From NCBI GenBank assembly GCA_947179485.1, contig OX359250.1:22322887-22386886 (forward strand): a stretch of 64,000 bases of DNA. Direction: 5' to 3'. Position 1 is the stretch's first letter. Every line of letters starts with the position of its first letter. Positions 26,235 to 39,222 of this stretch are shown piece by piece. Source of the stretch: Allacma fusca. Taxonomy: Eukaryota > Arthropoda > Collembola > Symphypleona > Sminthuridae. Below the pieces are notes generated by a model. It worked only from the letters and a program-made list of their open reading frames with translations. It made no database searches and was not told the DNA's origin. The position numbers and the translations under genes are program-made.

Positions 26235-27014
26235 GTAATGAGATCCGTTGAATGTTGTGTAATGTGATGAGTTTTATGACACCGCTTAAGTAACACCATT
26301 TGACAAGTTCACTCTGCTTATGTCAAATGATTTTCTTCATCAAACTTTCTTGACTCTTCTCATTTTCATCCTCAGAAAATATCACCGCCCAACCCAATGT
26401 TCCATTTACATAATTGCTCAGTGCACAATATACAATAATAATATTATGGCTAATCGACTCAAAAAACAGAGAAACATCTTCGAGGCAGAGATAGGGAGAG
26501 ACAAGACTGAGAGAGAGAGAGAGAAGAGATAGAGAAAGAGAGAGAGACACACACAAATACATGAAGTAGCATACCTGTCTCAGGTGTGTCATTCATGCGT
26601 TTGGGGTATTCGACTCAAAAATGGGAGAGAAGACCGTAAGAGAATATTTAAGCAATCAAAGCTGAGAGTAAAAATTGTGACGGAGAATTATCACTGTAAT
26701 ATGTCTAGAAATTTCACTCTTATCTATTTTATATCTGGTCAACTAATCATCCAGCCAGTCTAAACAATTTTCAAGGAATTTTTATATTATTATTATGTTC
26801 CGTCATTACTACTCCATTGTGTAAATCCATCCCTTTGACTTTTCATTAAAGTTCTCTTCTCTCAGAGTCTTCTTGCAAGCGGATACTCTCACACTTGAGC
26901 ATCATGTACATATGACTTATAGACAAACTCAAGTAGGTAACAAAGTTGAAAAAGGTTTTCTCTCTCCTCCTACCATTCACCGTGCCGTTGCACAAATCCC
27001 AGATAGTCTCAGTA

Positions 27015-27146
27015 GTGTGTGTGTGTGTGAGTGTGTGTGTGTATGTGTGTGTGTGTGTATGTGTGTGTGTGTATGTGTGTGTGTGTGTGTATGAGTGTGT
27101 GTGTGTTTGTGTGTTGTGTGTGTGTGTGTGTGAGTGTGTGTGTGTA
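27015..27146. repeat. Long compound (GT)n microsatellite
   Basis: About 130 bases of GT interrupted by single A, TAT, TGAG and TTG changes, the longest simple repeat here. It lies in the putative intron between the 26163 and 28019 candidate exons. Confidence 0.95.
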
Positions 27147-28018
27147 TATCTATAGCTAGGGCTGAGACCCAGTGAGCTATAAAACACTTAAAAATACAGA
27201 AAATGTTTCTGTAAATATGCGGGACAGTAAAAACTAAGTGCAATGCCGTAAAAAATGGCTAGAGATAAAAGTTGACCATTTTATAGTCTTTTACAAAATG
27301 TCTTTTTTATAAATAATAATAATTGTAATATAAATATTTTGTTCCTGTCAGTGCACCTGTCTCAAAATCATCTCGAAAATTAGTATACGTGGAATTTCCA
27401 CAGAAGGGACGACGTGCATTTTCTTTGACGCATCTCACTCAATGATAAGATGACATTTGTATGCAAATGATGAATAAGAGTAAAAACAGACAAGTCATCA
27501 AAGTTTGATTGCAAACGTAGACTAACGAGAGTTGAGGAAGTGGTCTTGCAACAGCACCTCAACTCAATACAGTCAGAGTCTGTCCATAGTGTCACTATGG
27601 GCCCTGGGCATATCTATAGACCTGACTCTAAAATCCCCCCCGAACACACTCATATACACAACCATGGGCCCTGTGAAGAGTCTTGTATGAAATCGGCATG
27701 AACACATCGTGAGTATATGGTACATGTAGATACATAGATACATATGTGAGAAATCCATGAAAACAAAGTGCTTCCACTTGCACACACATATATACTGACA
27801 CCTGCAATCTATATAATATTCTTTGAGGGAAATAAATGTCGATGCTTATTCATTTGCAACGTTGGAAATTGTGCTGACCCAGTCATCATGACATAAGCGA
27901 GATGAATTATGAGGATTTCTTTATTCTATTATCTAATACCATTGGACGTGCTTCCCCCCAAAAAACTCTAGTATAATTGCCTAAAATCGGATAAATAAAT
28001 GGGCAATGTTTCCTTCAG

Positions 28019-28198
28019 CATCTGACATTCTGGTACTTGGCTGGGACAGCAGGTCGTCCATTAGCCCTTAGGCCTGACAGAAGTACGAAAGGGATCATTA
28101 TTTCCTCAATTTCCCAATGGGGGAAAATCCTACTCACGAGTGAGTATGGGATTCCGGTGTACGTAATTCTAGTATCAAATATGATCATTTATGCGAAG
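28019..28198 (+). CDS. Candidate internal exon, 60 codons, phase 0
   Basis: The acceptor is strong (caatgtttccttcag, ending 28018) and the donor is strong (GCGAAG|GTGAGT). The 180-base frame is open and phase 0 at both ends. It reads HLTFWYLAGTAGRPLALRP at its start and GIPVYVILVSNMIIYAK at its end, the latter hydrophobic enough for a membrane strand. No family recognised. Both good splice sites and exact phase make this the best-supported of the unassigned exons. Confidence 0.4.
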
Positions 28199-28709
28199 GT
28201 GAGTCATGTAGACACGCAACGCAACATCATTTAGATGACAGCTTACTTAACATTAAAAATCCACATAAAGTCACTCTCTCGCTGGTTGGAGGGGGAAAAA
28301 ACAGAAAAATACGCATGGCTGTAAAATAATTACCCTACAACCCTACAATTATTATACTTACACTTTACCCAGGAGACTGACTTGAGTGTATAGTCAGGGA
28401 TGATGATGGGTGTGAGGATCGTTCGTCATAATATGGGTGACTTGTAGGAATTCTCACGTAATTATTACATATACGCACATTGGAGTCTTAGTGGATGCTG
28501 AGGTCCTCGTACTTTGGGACAGTGAGGAGAAGAGGTCTTTTTAAACGAGCCGAGACTTACAAATGACATGTTCACAGAGGAATAGCAACTTCCATCCTTA
28601 TATCGACCATGCAGTCATCAGAATAACCGACAATTTTCCATGATTTACGAATGTAAACTTGTTGCTACTCCTTTTGATGGTTCAATTACAAAAATAACCT
28701 ACTCCTCTT

Positions 28710-28732
28710 TGTCTCTCTCTCTCTCTCTCTCT
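28710..28732. repeat. (TC)n microsatellite
   Basis: Pure TC run; a similar CT run lies at 30232-30254 and another at 32543-32568. Confidence 0.9.
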
Positions 28733-29795
28733 ACCTGTTCTCTGCTGGTGGAGTCTTCCTTACTAGAATTACCACTTGGTGAGGATTTGTACCGGAAATC
28801 TGCACATGTTAAAGGGCAAATTATCTTTTGACGACAAAAAATTTCACATTCTCAACGTTACTGCATCATACCAGTGACTTGCCGTTCAGAGTGCAAACTT
28901 GATTCAAAACTTGAGTTTGTAATAGTGAGAGTATACTTACTTTTGAGGAGAGAGAGAGACACACACACATCCCTGTACTAGCTTTTTCTACATTGAAGGG
29001 CAATGCTTTCGTCTTTTGACGACGTTGCCTGAACATTGAAAAATATATCCTTACACTAGTAACACTCGGGATAAATAATCTCGTCCAAGTTTGGCTCACA
29101 CTCAGATAAAGTGCCATCATTATGGCGCCTAATAGCGAGCCACGAGAGAGGAACAGGAGAGAGACGAAGAAAGAGAAAAAAATTGGAGAGGGGTATCTAT
29201 GTATGTATGTATGTATATCCTGAAGCTTCCCCACTTATCAGTGTCTTTACTGTATAGTGAGGTGAACTTTATGTAATTTGTAAAGCCTTGTTAATTTCCA
29301 ACGATATGTCAGGAAATTATCAAAGTTTTTACCCATTTTTTGATTACTTCCGTTTCAAAATTTCACTGAAAAAATGCTCTCTCACATTAGAGCACCTTCA
29401 TCAGAGTATGACTTCTGGTTTTGTAAATCTTAAGCCTTTTCCTGCGGAACTGACGCGCTCGTCCCATCGATCACGACGCCGTACTTGTCACACCTTGGAT
29501 TTTTAGTGACTTTTCCGGTCTGTATAGAGCCCATTGACGAGCGAGACCCTTCTTATATCTACATATACAATTTTATATTTGAGTCACGTCAAATGACTTC
29601 TTACGAACGAGTTGACAGTTCAAGTCAATGACAACTGGCAAACGACAAAATTATTATTTTCCCACAACTTGAAATTGAACATCTTTGGGGGAAAATAACA
29701 GCTCCTCTCAAATCCATCCTATCAATTTCAATTTTCAATAAAACCTGCACCAAGAGCGCCGTGGAGTCATCATATCTAAATTCTATGTAGAATCT

Positions 29796-29821
29796 ACATA
29801 CATACATACATACATACATAC
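29796..29821. repeat. (ATAC)n microsatellite
   Basis: Six tandem ATAC-type units; a related (TATG)n run lies at 29197-29217. Confidence 0.85.
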
Positions 29822-31860
29822 AACAACAAAGTCAACAACATTGATGTCAGAGCTTAAGCATACAATCCCCTGATACTACTTTCCTCCGACTAGACTTCTG
29901 ACTTATCTTTACGCTCACCATCAAATGCAGAGATGGGACACAAGTCTACCATAAGATTTAATTCAGTGGAAATGACCCCAGAGAGCGAGTTTTTTTTTCT
30001 CATAAAATTTTCTTTTCTATTTACAAACAACACACTGACCCTTGTCAGGGTAACATCCTTTATCTTGAGGCAATTTGTTCTTTGATTCTTCAATCATTAA
30101 TTTGTCATATCCGAGACTCACCGTAAATTGGCAGGGATGTGGATAGGGAAAATGAAGTGTGAAAAGGAGTCTCTGTTGTCCTCAAGCTGTGATCACACCA
30201 GAAGGCCATTGAGAGGAGGACGTGGTCACTCTTCTCTCTCTCTCTCTCTCTCTAGAGCTCTTCTTCTTCCCCTCTCACCCATCCCCAGTCCCTCACTGTT
30301 CCTTGAGTAGCCTAACCAGGGTAGCCCACGACAGATGACACTATTATTGGGATATTACCACCTTACATCTTTCTCAATTTAATTTAAAACTTAAACTTTT
30401 CAACGGCCCTCTGTACTTAAGGGTAATAAATAACAAGGAGTTGCTATCCAGCTGAAAAGAAATTGTTTGATTGTTTTGTTAATCACAATAAAAAGTTTAT
30501 TATCCTATCAAACTGATTAATTTCATTGCCGCTTCTCTTTGTAGTAATGTCTCTCGCCTCCATCTCCGTTCCTTTTTATGAGGTTTCCACATTTTTTTTT
30601 TACTAAAATCTTCAGATATACTGAAAAGTAATGTCAAGAATAACCATTCACTCAGCAGTAATAACACAGAGATAGATATCAGGATGATATATAGTGTAAT
30701 AGGGCCGGAGCGGTGAGGGGTGTCTTGTAACCTTTGAGACTTCTATAAAAATTTGTGTGTGGAAAAGTAATGATTTTGCTGATGACTGCTTTACAAATTT
30801 CTAATAAGTTGTTACATATGCAAATAAGTAGAACCTCAGGGGAACCCAAGTTGCAAATGTTATAATTATGGCTGACAGCCCATCAATGACATGTCACAGC
30901 CTCTTTAGAGTTGTGGGATGTAGTATTATAATGACTTTATGGACATGTGTGAATGGTTTTATTTAATCATTTTATTGCATCACGCTGCTGCATACGGACA
31001 ACCTGAAATCTGACCAATGCAGGGATACTTTAATGTGTAGATGTATCTATCTAAATACCTTACTGACTGCATTTCCATACGCTACACAGTCCTCCTCCTT
31101 CTCATGGACGTATGTATACCTATCTATCTACCTATACATAATCCCAGTCATGAAACCAGTAAGGGCAAAAAAGTATCTTCCCATGTTTACATGTGTCTAT
31201 TTCAAAGCCTGAGTGTACACAAGCGGCCTGCTTACACTTGACGACTTTGACAGTCCCAATGGATATGAATATCATGCGTTAGTAATAATACAAAATTGAA
31301 TTTTCCCTACGGGACGAAGGTTAAATTATTTCTTCCCAAGTAAAAACAATGGATGAGAAATCTCAATCGATACACCAGTAGTAGTAAAAAAAAAAATATA
31401 AAGAATAAGAATCCACAACATAATTCAGTGGGAACTTTAATGGGGATCGTAAAACGTCAGGAAAGTATTCCATACCTGAATCAAGTCGTATCATAAAAAG
31501 GGAGTCGGCAGCCTAAGTGGTATTGAAATCGTAGGCATAAAAATTGTAAATAATTACAATAATTTCTCTATAGACATGATCAAAACAAAATCAAGAGTCA
31601 TTTTTCCTCCACGAACCTTTTACACCCCAGGGGAGAAAAATTATATTGAGTAGTTAAGTAAGTACTTAAGAGAAAAAGAAAATGATATTTATGTATTTGA
31701 CGCAATAAAAAAAATTGTATTTAGAAACGATTTAGTTACAAGAACAAAAAATATTGTTACACTTTTTACAACTCACTGAAGAATAAAATATACTACAAAT
31801 GATTGTATCATCAAACTCTTTATTGATTTTTTTTGTGTGTGTCTCTCCTTCTTTTTGCAG

Positions 31861-31911
31861 GCCGCGCCGCCCCATCTCTATCAGCTTGGGATGATGAAAA
31901 TTAATCATTAA
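31861..31911 (+). CDS. Possible short terminal exon after a very strong acceptor
   Basis: The tract gtctctccttctttttgcag ends at 31860 and is one of the best 3' splice sites in the window. It is followed by unusually GC-rich sequence reading AAPPHLYQLGMMKINH and then TAA in phase 0. The minus strand is also open here for about 98 codons (31732-32028). Unassigned. Confidence 0.2.
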   Translation, partial: AAPPHLYQLGMMKINH

Positions 31912-33042
31912 ATTCCTAAATAGAGCTACAGAAGGGCATAAAACAAAGTATGGCATTACTACCATATACATAGCGTACCCCAGCGCCGTCAAACCTCTAC
32001 AGAAAGCATCGTCCCTTATAGGGATCATAAAGGGAAATATTTACCTTTAATGTATTCCTTTGCATTGCCTTTTTTCCCCCCAAAATATTTACTCTACTGT
32101 GGACACCGCAACAGGCTTGACTTATACAGAGACAATATGAGCTGACTCCAAAGGTTTACATGGGTGTATGGTGATTAATCCTCCTCAAATAGTAAATATA
32201 TAGATATGGCACGGACACTGGTAATGAGTATTGTTAATTTAATATTATTCAGCTACTTAAATGCTTACATGCACTTTAATGCACACGACGAAACACGAGG
32301 GGAACTTTTAAAAGGATTTGACTTGACTTGACCAGAACGGTCATGAATGTGAATTATCCGCACAGTGTGTGTCTGCCTAATTCAAGTAAATGACAGTGTA
32401 CAGAGGCAAACAGCTTGGTTCTTTTGTAAATAAAAACTCTACAACGTGAAAAGTTGGTAGCAAATTATTCGCATCTTACAGAGATCGCTGCATAAACCAT
32501 TGCTGAAGACTTGCATTAATTTTTTTACTTTTTTTTTCTTCTCTTTCTCTCTCTCTCTCTCTCTCTAGCTGTAGCATTATGCATATTGTCATAATTATTA
32601 TACACCGTGAGCGCACCCTTAACCTCTCCAACGAGAAATAATATATTACATTTTACCTACTGCTTCTGCTTCCAACCACGCCCACGACCACGAGATTATA
32701 ATACGATTGAGAACTGAAGGGATGTTATGTACACGTTGATACAGTTAAGTACAATACACACATTACCTTGTAGTCCCCTAAGCTCTGCATGGGATTACAT
32801 GTGATTATCATGCAAGTGTGAAATACATACATGTGAATTTGATCTATTAGAAAATTAATACAGTTTCGCTCCCTTACAAGACTCCTGTGTAAACTCACGA
32901 CTCTATGACTATTACTACACGTTCACCCAGGGAATTAATTACTGAGACTTGCATGCCTCTGAGTGAAGTGTGAGAGTCATGCTATTTTAAATACATACTA
33001 AAAAGATAAATACTTCATCCCATATTTCCAATAAATATTTGA

Positions 33043-33069
33043 AACACACACACACACACACACACACAC
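33043..33069. repeat. (AC)n microsatellite
   Basis: Pure AC run of about 27 bases. Confidence 0.9.
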
Positions 33070-34534
33070 GCGGATGTGGTTTGTATTTGCTCATTCCAGG
33101 TGATCGAAAGATCGCATGTGGGCACCTGCTGTAACAAACTAATTGTAATTATGACACGGACTCCCTTATTTCTTCAGATGAGGAACAACTGTGACTGACT
33201 CCATCGCTCCATATCGTGGAGGTTACAGATTTTTAATAAAATAACAAAGCACACTTTCAAATACCACAACCTGAAGAATTCTTCAATGGCTAGGTGTTGA
33301 TTTGCTTCTCGATTTACGATTTTTTTTTTCATGTTCAGAAGAGTAAGTTGAATGGTTACTGCTCATGTGTTTACAGTATAGTATCTATGTATACAGGACT
33401 CGGCTAGAAAATAAATCATTAGAACCGTCGAAAACAAACGCACAATCAGAGTATATAGATACATCCTACATTGGGAAGAAAATAACTTAATTTTACTGCG
33501 AGTCATTCTTTGTGTACAGACGACCTGAGGGAGGAGGATATACCGGGTTATTATAGGTGGGGGTAGTCAGCGTTATTATTTTACATGCACCAGTGTCTAC
33601 TATTTGCTTCTGTGTACTCCCTGAGTACTCAGTACAGGTTAAAGTGGGGTGTATGTATCTACATAAGTCAGGTGTGTGTGTGTGTGGAGTGTATGGGGAC
33701 TGATAGAATGTGGAATGTAGATATTTTCTCAGCACTCTGAAGGGCTAATGTTTGTTTGTTTTTCCGTCTGTCATATGTTGGACTCTCTTGTACAGAGTAC
33801 ACATGCAAGTCAATAAATTAATGATATCCCGAAAGTATTCGTGATGATTTGGACATCATAGTCAGTAGTTGGCCTCAATTTAAATAAAACACTCGTGCAC
33901 TGACAGTGGTGTGGGACAGTGCTCACTGAAATAGAAAAATAATAAATAGTAACGACCCAGCGACAGGGAATGGTCAGGCTAATTTGATTGATTCAGGTAT
34001 TAAAAAAGGCTAATAATAATCATAGCTACTCAAAGGGGGAGGACTGAGTTTCGAAATGGTATGAATTGAGTTCATTTCGATTTTTTTTAATAAGTAATTT
34101 TTTTTTTGCGTCTCTCTGTAGTGAAGTTTAACAGTGAGCTATATGAACGCTGGTGACTTCTGTCAACTTCCTTTCACTTTTAATGTGCAGAGGACTGCGT
34201 GGAGCTACTATACATTTTTATAGTAATGAATGCCGTAAATCCTTTTAGCGCATATAGGAGTCTGTACACAATGCAAATGCACGCTCAAATGAATGATATT
34301 TTGCGAGAGATTTCCCAACTTGCCATAATATTATACTTTGGATAGATATAAGCAGGTTACAAGGCACAGAGTGGCAGGATACATGTCTCGTTCAAGATCT
34401 GTAATATCATTAGAAAAACACGGCTCCTGACGGACAGGGCTGATGCATATGGCTCAAAGGAACAGCACAAGTCAGAGTCAGAGCTAAGAAGCTCTACTCA
34501 CTATGAGATCAATCGCGTTGAAGTTATACGGCTG

Positions 34535-34536
<2 letters not shown>

Positions 34537-34574
<38 letters not shown>
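34537..34574. repeat. (GA)19 microsatellite
   Basis: Uninterrupted GA run of 38 bases, followed 415 bases later by the reverse-complement type run (CT)n at 34990-35018. Confidence 0.95.
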
Positions 34575-34578
<4 letters not shown>

Positions 34579-34985
34579 ATTGTCACTAAAAATCTGCATT
34601 ATTGTAAAAGGCTAACCTAATGTAATCAGATGAAGTCGACATAATAAGAGTCATTGTCTTTTTTGGACATTTCTGAATTAGAAGCCCAAGGTTTGGTCAA
34701 GATGTTCTCAACCTAACCTGTATAATCCCAATGTTGAATGAATGTTTCCCATCAATTATCACTGTACTCGACAATGTTCATAGAAATGACTCATCAGTTA
34801 TTGCAATTGCTCTGACTCTAAGGCTGGTACTTATCGTTAAGGTATTTTCCCTCGGCATCATCAAGTTTTATCCTTTTCGCTAAACACTGGCCAGAGAATT
34901 CGAGGGAAATCGTAGGATGTAAGATTAAAGTAAAGTAAGCTTGTATAATTTATGGTATTCTCATGGTAAGCCGGTGAATTTATTT

Positions 34986-34989
<4 letters not shown>

Positions 34990-35018
<29 letters not shown>
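34990..35018. repeat. (CT)n microsatellite
   Basis: Pure CT run upstream of the candidate exon at 35336; too far away to be its own pyrimidine tract. Confidence 0.95.
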
Positions 35019-35021
<3 letters not shown>

Positions 35022-35335
35022 TTCTCTTCAACTTTTTTTTTATCTTTTTTCCATATCTTCCCACATGGCAACCTTTTTATGTGCAATAAATTAAAGTATA
35101 TATTTTGTTCATTTAACATGATCATTTCAGCAGAAAACAGATATTTACAAATACTTAGTGCCCCAGTCTCCTTGCTACATGCTCACCCTCAACGAGAGTT
35201 AAAGCTCTTGATTACAAAATACTGTCATGTTGTCAATTCACCCGTCGACTTATGATATTTTCTCTCAATTTTTTTTCCCCTTCATTGCTCTCATATGTAG
35301 GATTCCTCGTATGTTTTTTTTTCTGTTGTGGACAG

Positions 35336-35476
35336 GTTGCGGTGAAATATTTTAATGCATCAGTTTATGATGTCGACCTCCATGGACAGGACAGAAATGA
35401 TAGTTTGAATGTAAACTTGATGATCAAACAAGACAACTGTGAGTGTTACACTCTCGAAAGGTTTGCGGACTGCAAG
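35336..35476 (+). CDS. Candidate internal exon, 47 codons, phase 0
   Basis: The acceptor ttttttttctgttgtggacag ends at 35335 and the donor is TGCAAG|GTAACA. The frame reads VAVKYFNASVYDVDLHGQD and continues with NVNLMIKQDNCECYTLERF, ending in ADCK. Three cysteines and two N-glycosylation sequons (NAS, NDS) suggest an extracellular segment. An alternative donor at 35532 would lengthen it by 55 bases. No family recognised. Confidence 0.35.
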
Positions 35477-36595
35477 GTAACATCATTTTTCAAAAAAACC
35501 AGGGCTGGATCAGTAGGCTTGCCACTTGGAGGTAAAAACATGTGTGTTTATCAAAAAAGGCTCGTGGATATATGGTTTTAATTCCATGTAATTTCATATA
35601 TGTTACTAATTTCCAAGCCATTTAGAGCACGAGGGACCTATTGCCGTGAAAATTAATGCTGAGGTGTAAATCATAAATTCATCATTATCTTTATATTTCC
35701 TCCCTCATATCTCAAATAGGCATATGGTACAGAAGGTCTGGAGTTTTTACACTTGATATAATTAATTACCCCAACTCAACCAAAAACTTAGCACTTGTAC
35801 TGTCAGTATTATTTTCAGGTATCTATAGATACATATCCTTACTCGGAGTATACGTGAATTGAAAAATGAGTTTTTACACTCAAATCATATGCCCTTACCC
35901 CTTCCCAGTGAAGCCCTTGACTGAAAGATATGAAGTAGAAGGAATTTGCTGACGATAATAAAAAAAATGGGAAAACACTTGGATGAACAAAGTGTATTAA
36001 TTATCCTTTGCAAACTTTCCATTGGCTTCAAGTTATTTCTGTGCTGAATACACACGTGCTTAACGTGGGCTTAAATTGCTTACGGATGGAAATGATTTAC
36101 AGCCCAACGAGGAATAACCAGAGTTAATTGCTGTAGAAAATACCAAATTATCATCCCTTGTCGAAAATATGTTCCCCTAGAGCTTCCGTAAAATATTATA
36201 GTGAACTATCTCGCTCGAGCGGAGAGCTTCCTATTCATACAAGCCTGATTTTTTCCTACTCTGTATTTGTTATTGCACGAGACGAGAGTATATTCCTTTG
36301 GAATATAATTTTCATTAAGTGTCTAATTATTACTACATGTGTGCGAAATTACGGGGAGGAAGTGTTTTCCATAACAATAAGGATTATTACATGTGAACAA
36401 GTCCAGAGTCATTGCTATGCATATGTAATTAATAGTTAGCCCCATGCTATTTAACATGGCTGGCTCTTGTAATGCTACCACAATTATTACCTAATTCAAT
36501 TAAATACTCAATCGTGAATACTCATTAGAAACAATCAGCAAAGTACTTAAATGGTGCAACCAACCATTTGATGGTGAGGTTCCTTTTCCCCTCAG

Positions 36596-36772
36596 ACTTC
36601 AGACCCCGCACAACCGACCATAGCATCCACTAACAACGACACTAATCAAAAACTTACAGAGGAATGGCCCAAGCATAATCACAAACAAGCACATACATTA
36701 CGTTTTCTACACGAAACCAGCAGGAACGAATGTTATCCAAACTTTGATTACCTCCACAAAAAATTAGGCTGA
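36596..36772 (+). CDS. Candidate 3'-terminal exon, 58 codons plus stop, phase 0
   Basis: A very pyrimidine-rich acceptor (gttccttttcccctcag) ends at 36595. The phase-0 frame starts TSDPAQPTIASTNNDTNQK and runs to a TGA at 36770 through CYPNFDYLHKKLG. It has no Met and so is only visible as a spliced exon. It would join in phase to the 35336-35476 exon. An ATTAAA motif lies about 45 bases downstream. No family recognised. Confidence 0.35.
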   Translation, partial: TSDPAQPTIASTNNDTNQKLTEEWPKHNHKQAHTLRFLHETSRNECYPNFDYLHKKLG

Positions 36773-37661
36773 TTTCCACAAAAGAAAAAAAAGAAGAAGA
36801 TGGTTGTTATAAAAGATTAAAGATTCTTGGAAAAACTAAGAATCATTGTACAACTTTTTTTTCTACATGTGCATATACATATGTAATTACCTGTATATAC
36901 AAAAATTAATGCCCCAAGTAAGGGTCTAAAGTACCATCTTACCCACAAAATTCCCTATTAGAGAGTCCTATAGAGAGAGAGAGATTAATGAACGTCAATC
37001 AGCAATTTGACTAATCGAAATGACTCGGGAATTGAGTTTTTCTTTTAATAAGCTATTGCATTTATTTGTTGATGCATAATTCCGTTGTTGATGCATAATT
37101 CCCGTGTTGCGAACATCCCATTAAAAAAAGAGCAAGGGATGTTCAGGAAAAGTCCCTGAAGATGTGAAGCTTGAGTGAAGGAAATAATATTTTTTGGAAA
37201 TTATAATTATATCCCACCCAATTCCATGCTTGCATGTATTTGTGCTCTTCGTGTGCCCAGCTTTGTTATGCATGAATAAATTTTCTCATACCTTCACCCT
37301 ATTAGCCATAAATTCTCTGGCTATTTCCAAGGGTTGTTACATATATAATTACATACAAACGTTATGAATAATGAAGGAACACAGAAAATAGGATTTGATC
37401 TGCTTGCGGCAACTCTTCTGTGACAATGTGTAGGGAAAGGAACAGGAGGAGGAAGAACTGTTCATGTAGGTGTTAAAGGAGTCGCAGACAATGCTACGAT
37501 TAATCTCCATTGAATGCCCATATTTTGCGATTATTTGCACAAATCCTCCATGCTTTCAACTCTTCCATTTGAGATTTGAGAGGTGATCTAAACTGTGCAT
37601 GAAAATACCTGTAGATACAGAAGTCTGATTTTGTATTCATTCATTATTACATGGTCTTTAG

Positions 37662-37826
37662 CTTTGCAATTCCTTCGAGAATATTGAACTGTGGGGAGAC
37701 GGACTCTGAGGGTTTGATCCTTGTATGTACAAGAGGCAGGAATTCTCATATAAGATATATGCTACACTGTGTCTTTAGGGAAGGCATGGAGTTGGAGGAG
37801 CCTTCCAACTCTACACAGACTATAAG
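37662..37826 (+). CDS. Candidate exon, 165 bp
   Basis: Flanked by a 3' splice-like site (ttacatggtctttag) and a donor (TATAAG|GTGTGT), open with phase 2 at both ends. It includes ILNCGETDSEGLILVCTRG and EGMELEEPSNSTQTI. Other splice choices inside it are equally plausible; no family recognised. Confidence 0.15.
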
Positions 37827-39182
37827 GTGTGTATAGATATATACTCCCCAGTTCAAAGGCTCGTAAAATAAAGTCAATCAGAAAACTTGTTTTCCCTCGA
37901 CTGAAAACATTACAATGTACATAACTAACAATAAGACGTATTGGAAATTAAATACGAACGGACATTGTACTAAATAGAAGGGGAATATGCTATTTAAATC
38001 AAAGTCGTACATGAGGACAAGTCAAGTGTGTGGCTGCATATGTAATTAAAATTTGTACAGACTCAGAGAGACGTTTTGTTCTACGAGACGAGGAGTCGTG
38101 TAAGTTGGGAGTACATACAAGAAAACAAAGTATCATAATTTCCATCATCTTTATTTCAACTCTGTGAAGTCCGAGACGCTAGATAGATAAATGAAAGAGA
38201 AAAAAGCCAAATGACATTTAATGAAAAGTCTCTTTCCACCAATAATTGCAGTGGTGTATATCTCACACGGCTACAGAAGTCAACTCTGAAAGACGTCAGG
38301 CTTTTTTAGATCCATAAAGTTTACTGAAGCAACGATATAATGACATTGTAATATTCACCTTTTATTGCAAGTTTCCACCTACCGTTTTGCTTCAACTTGT
38401 GCGAAAGGTGAGTCCTGAGTCTTCCACACACTGACCAACACTCCACACACAAAAAAAAACATAGATACATAATTACTGTATGTAGAATCTCAGAGGAGCA
38501 TGCAGAGCTATTGAAAGCCCCACGGAATTAAGTGTGACAGTGCACAAAGCACAGATGCCATACATTAAGACAATATAGGATTGAAGAAGTTGGTCGTTAT
38601 ATGGGGAATATCTATTAAATGCATATGGGCAAGGTGTATGTAGCAGGTAAGACGAATGCCAAGATGAAATTTTCCTTAATATTTATGTGGGCAATTTTCT
38701 CTCTAGGTAAAATTGAACTAAAGTGACGATTAATGGAGATGGGAGGTATAAAATACAGTTGATGCTGGTGGGGAAGGTTCTATATAATATATGTATATCT
38801 ATAATTATATATGTTCGTAAAAAAAATGTGGAACTATACTGAGAACTTGTTCCGAGATAATCTCAGCTTATGGCACATCGTACGGAGTTGGAGGGACTCC
38901 CCAACAATCCACATCTTCCTTGCACTTGCCGTGCACTACTCCTGGGCTGTCTGTGTGTATCTATATGAAGTCAATATGGAAGTGAACATATGTAACATGT
39001 TACTCACTCTCATTTTCAGAGACTTTTCTTGTGTGCGAGCAACTTTGTAGTCATTGACCACTTAAGATTAATGCCTTAATTGTAGGTAAGAAGTACTGTC
39101 ACTACAATGTGATAACATAAGTAGTATTTACGATGAACCAAGTGTCTACTCTAGTGTCTCTTGAGTCCTCTGTGTATGTATG

Positions 39183-39222
39183 TACGTGTGTGTGTGTGTG
39201 TATGTGTGTATGTGTGTGCGTC
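39183..39222. repeat. (GT)n microsatellite with TATG interruptions
   Basis: Imperfect GT run of about 40 bases in otherwise gene-free sequence. Pure runs (TG)n at 40540-40561 and (AC)n at 42690-42711 follow; the last lies in the proposed Tweedle intron. Confidence 0.9.

Larger units (their letters stand above)
28199..35335. other. Gene-poor stretch or long intron
   Basis: Seven kilobases with simple repeats and the isolated strong acceptor at 31860. If the phase-0 segments at 28.0 and 35.3 kb belong together this is one intron, or it hides further short exons. Confidence 0.4.

Noticed and set aside
26846..27243. Several frames rich in His-Thr or Cys-Val across the GT microsatellite
   Set aside because: These are translations of simple repeats.
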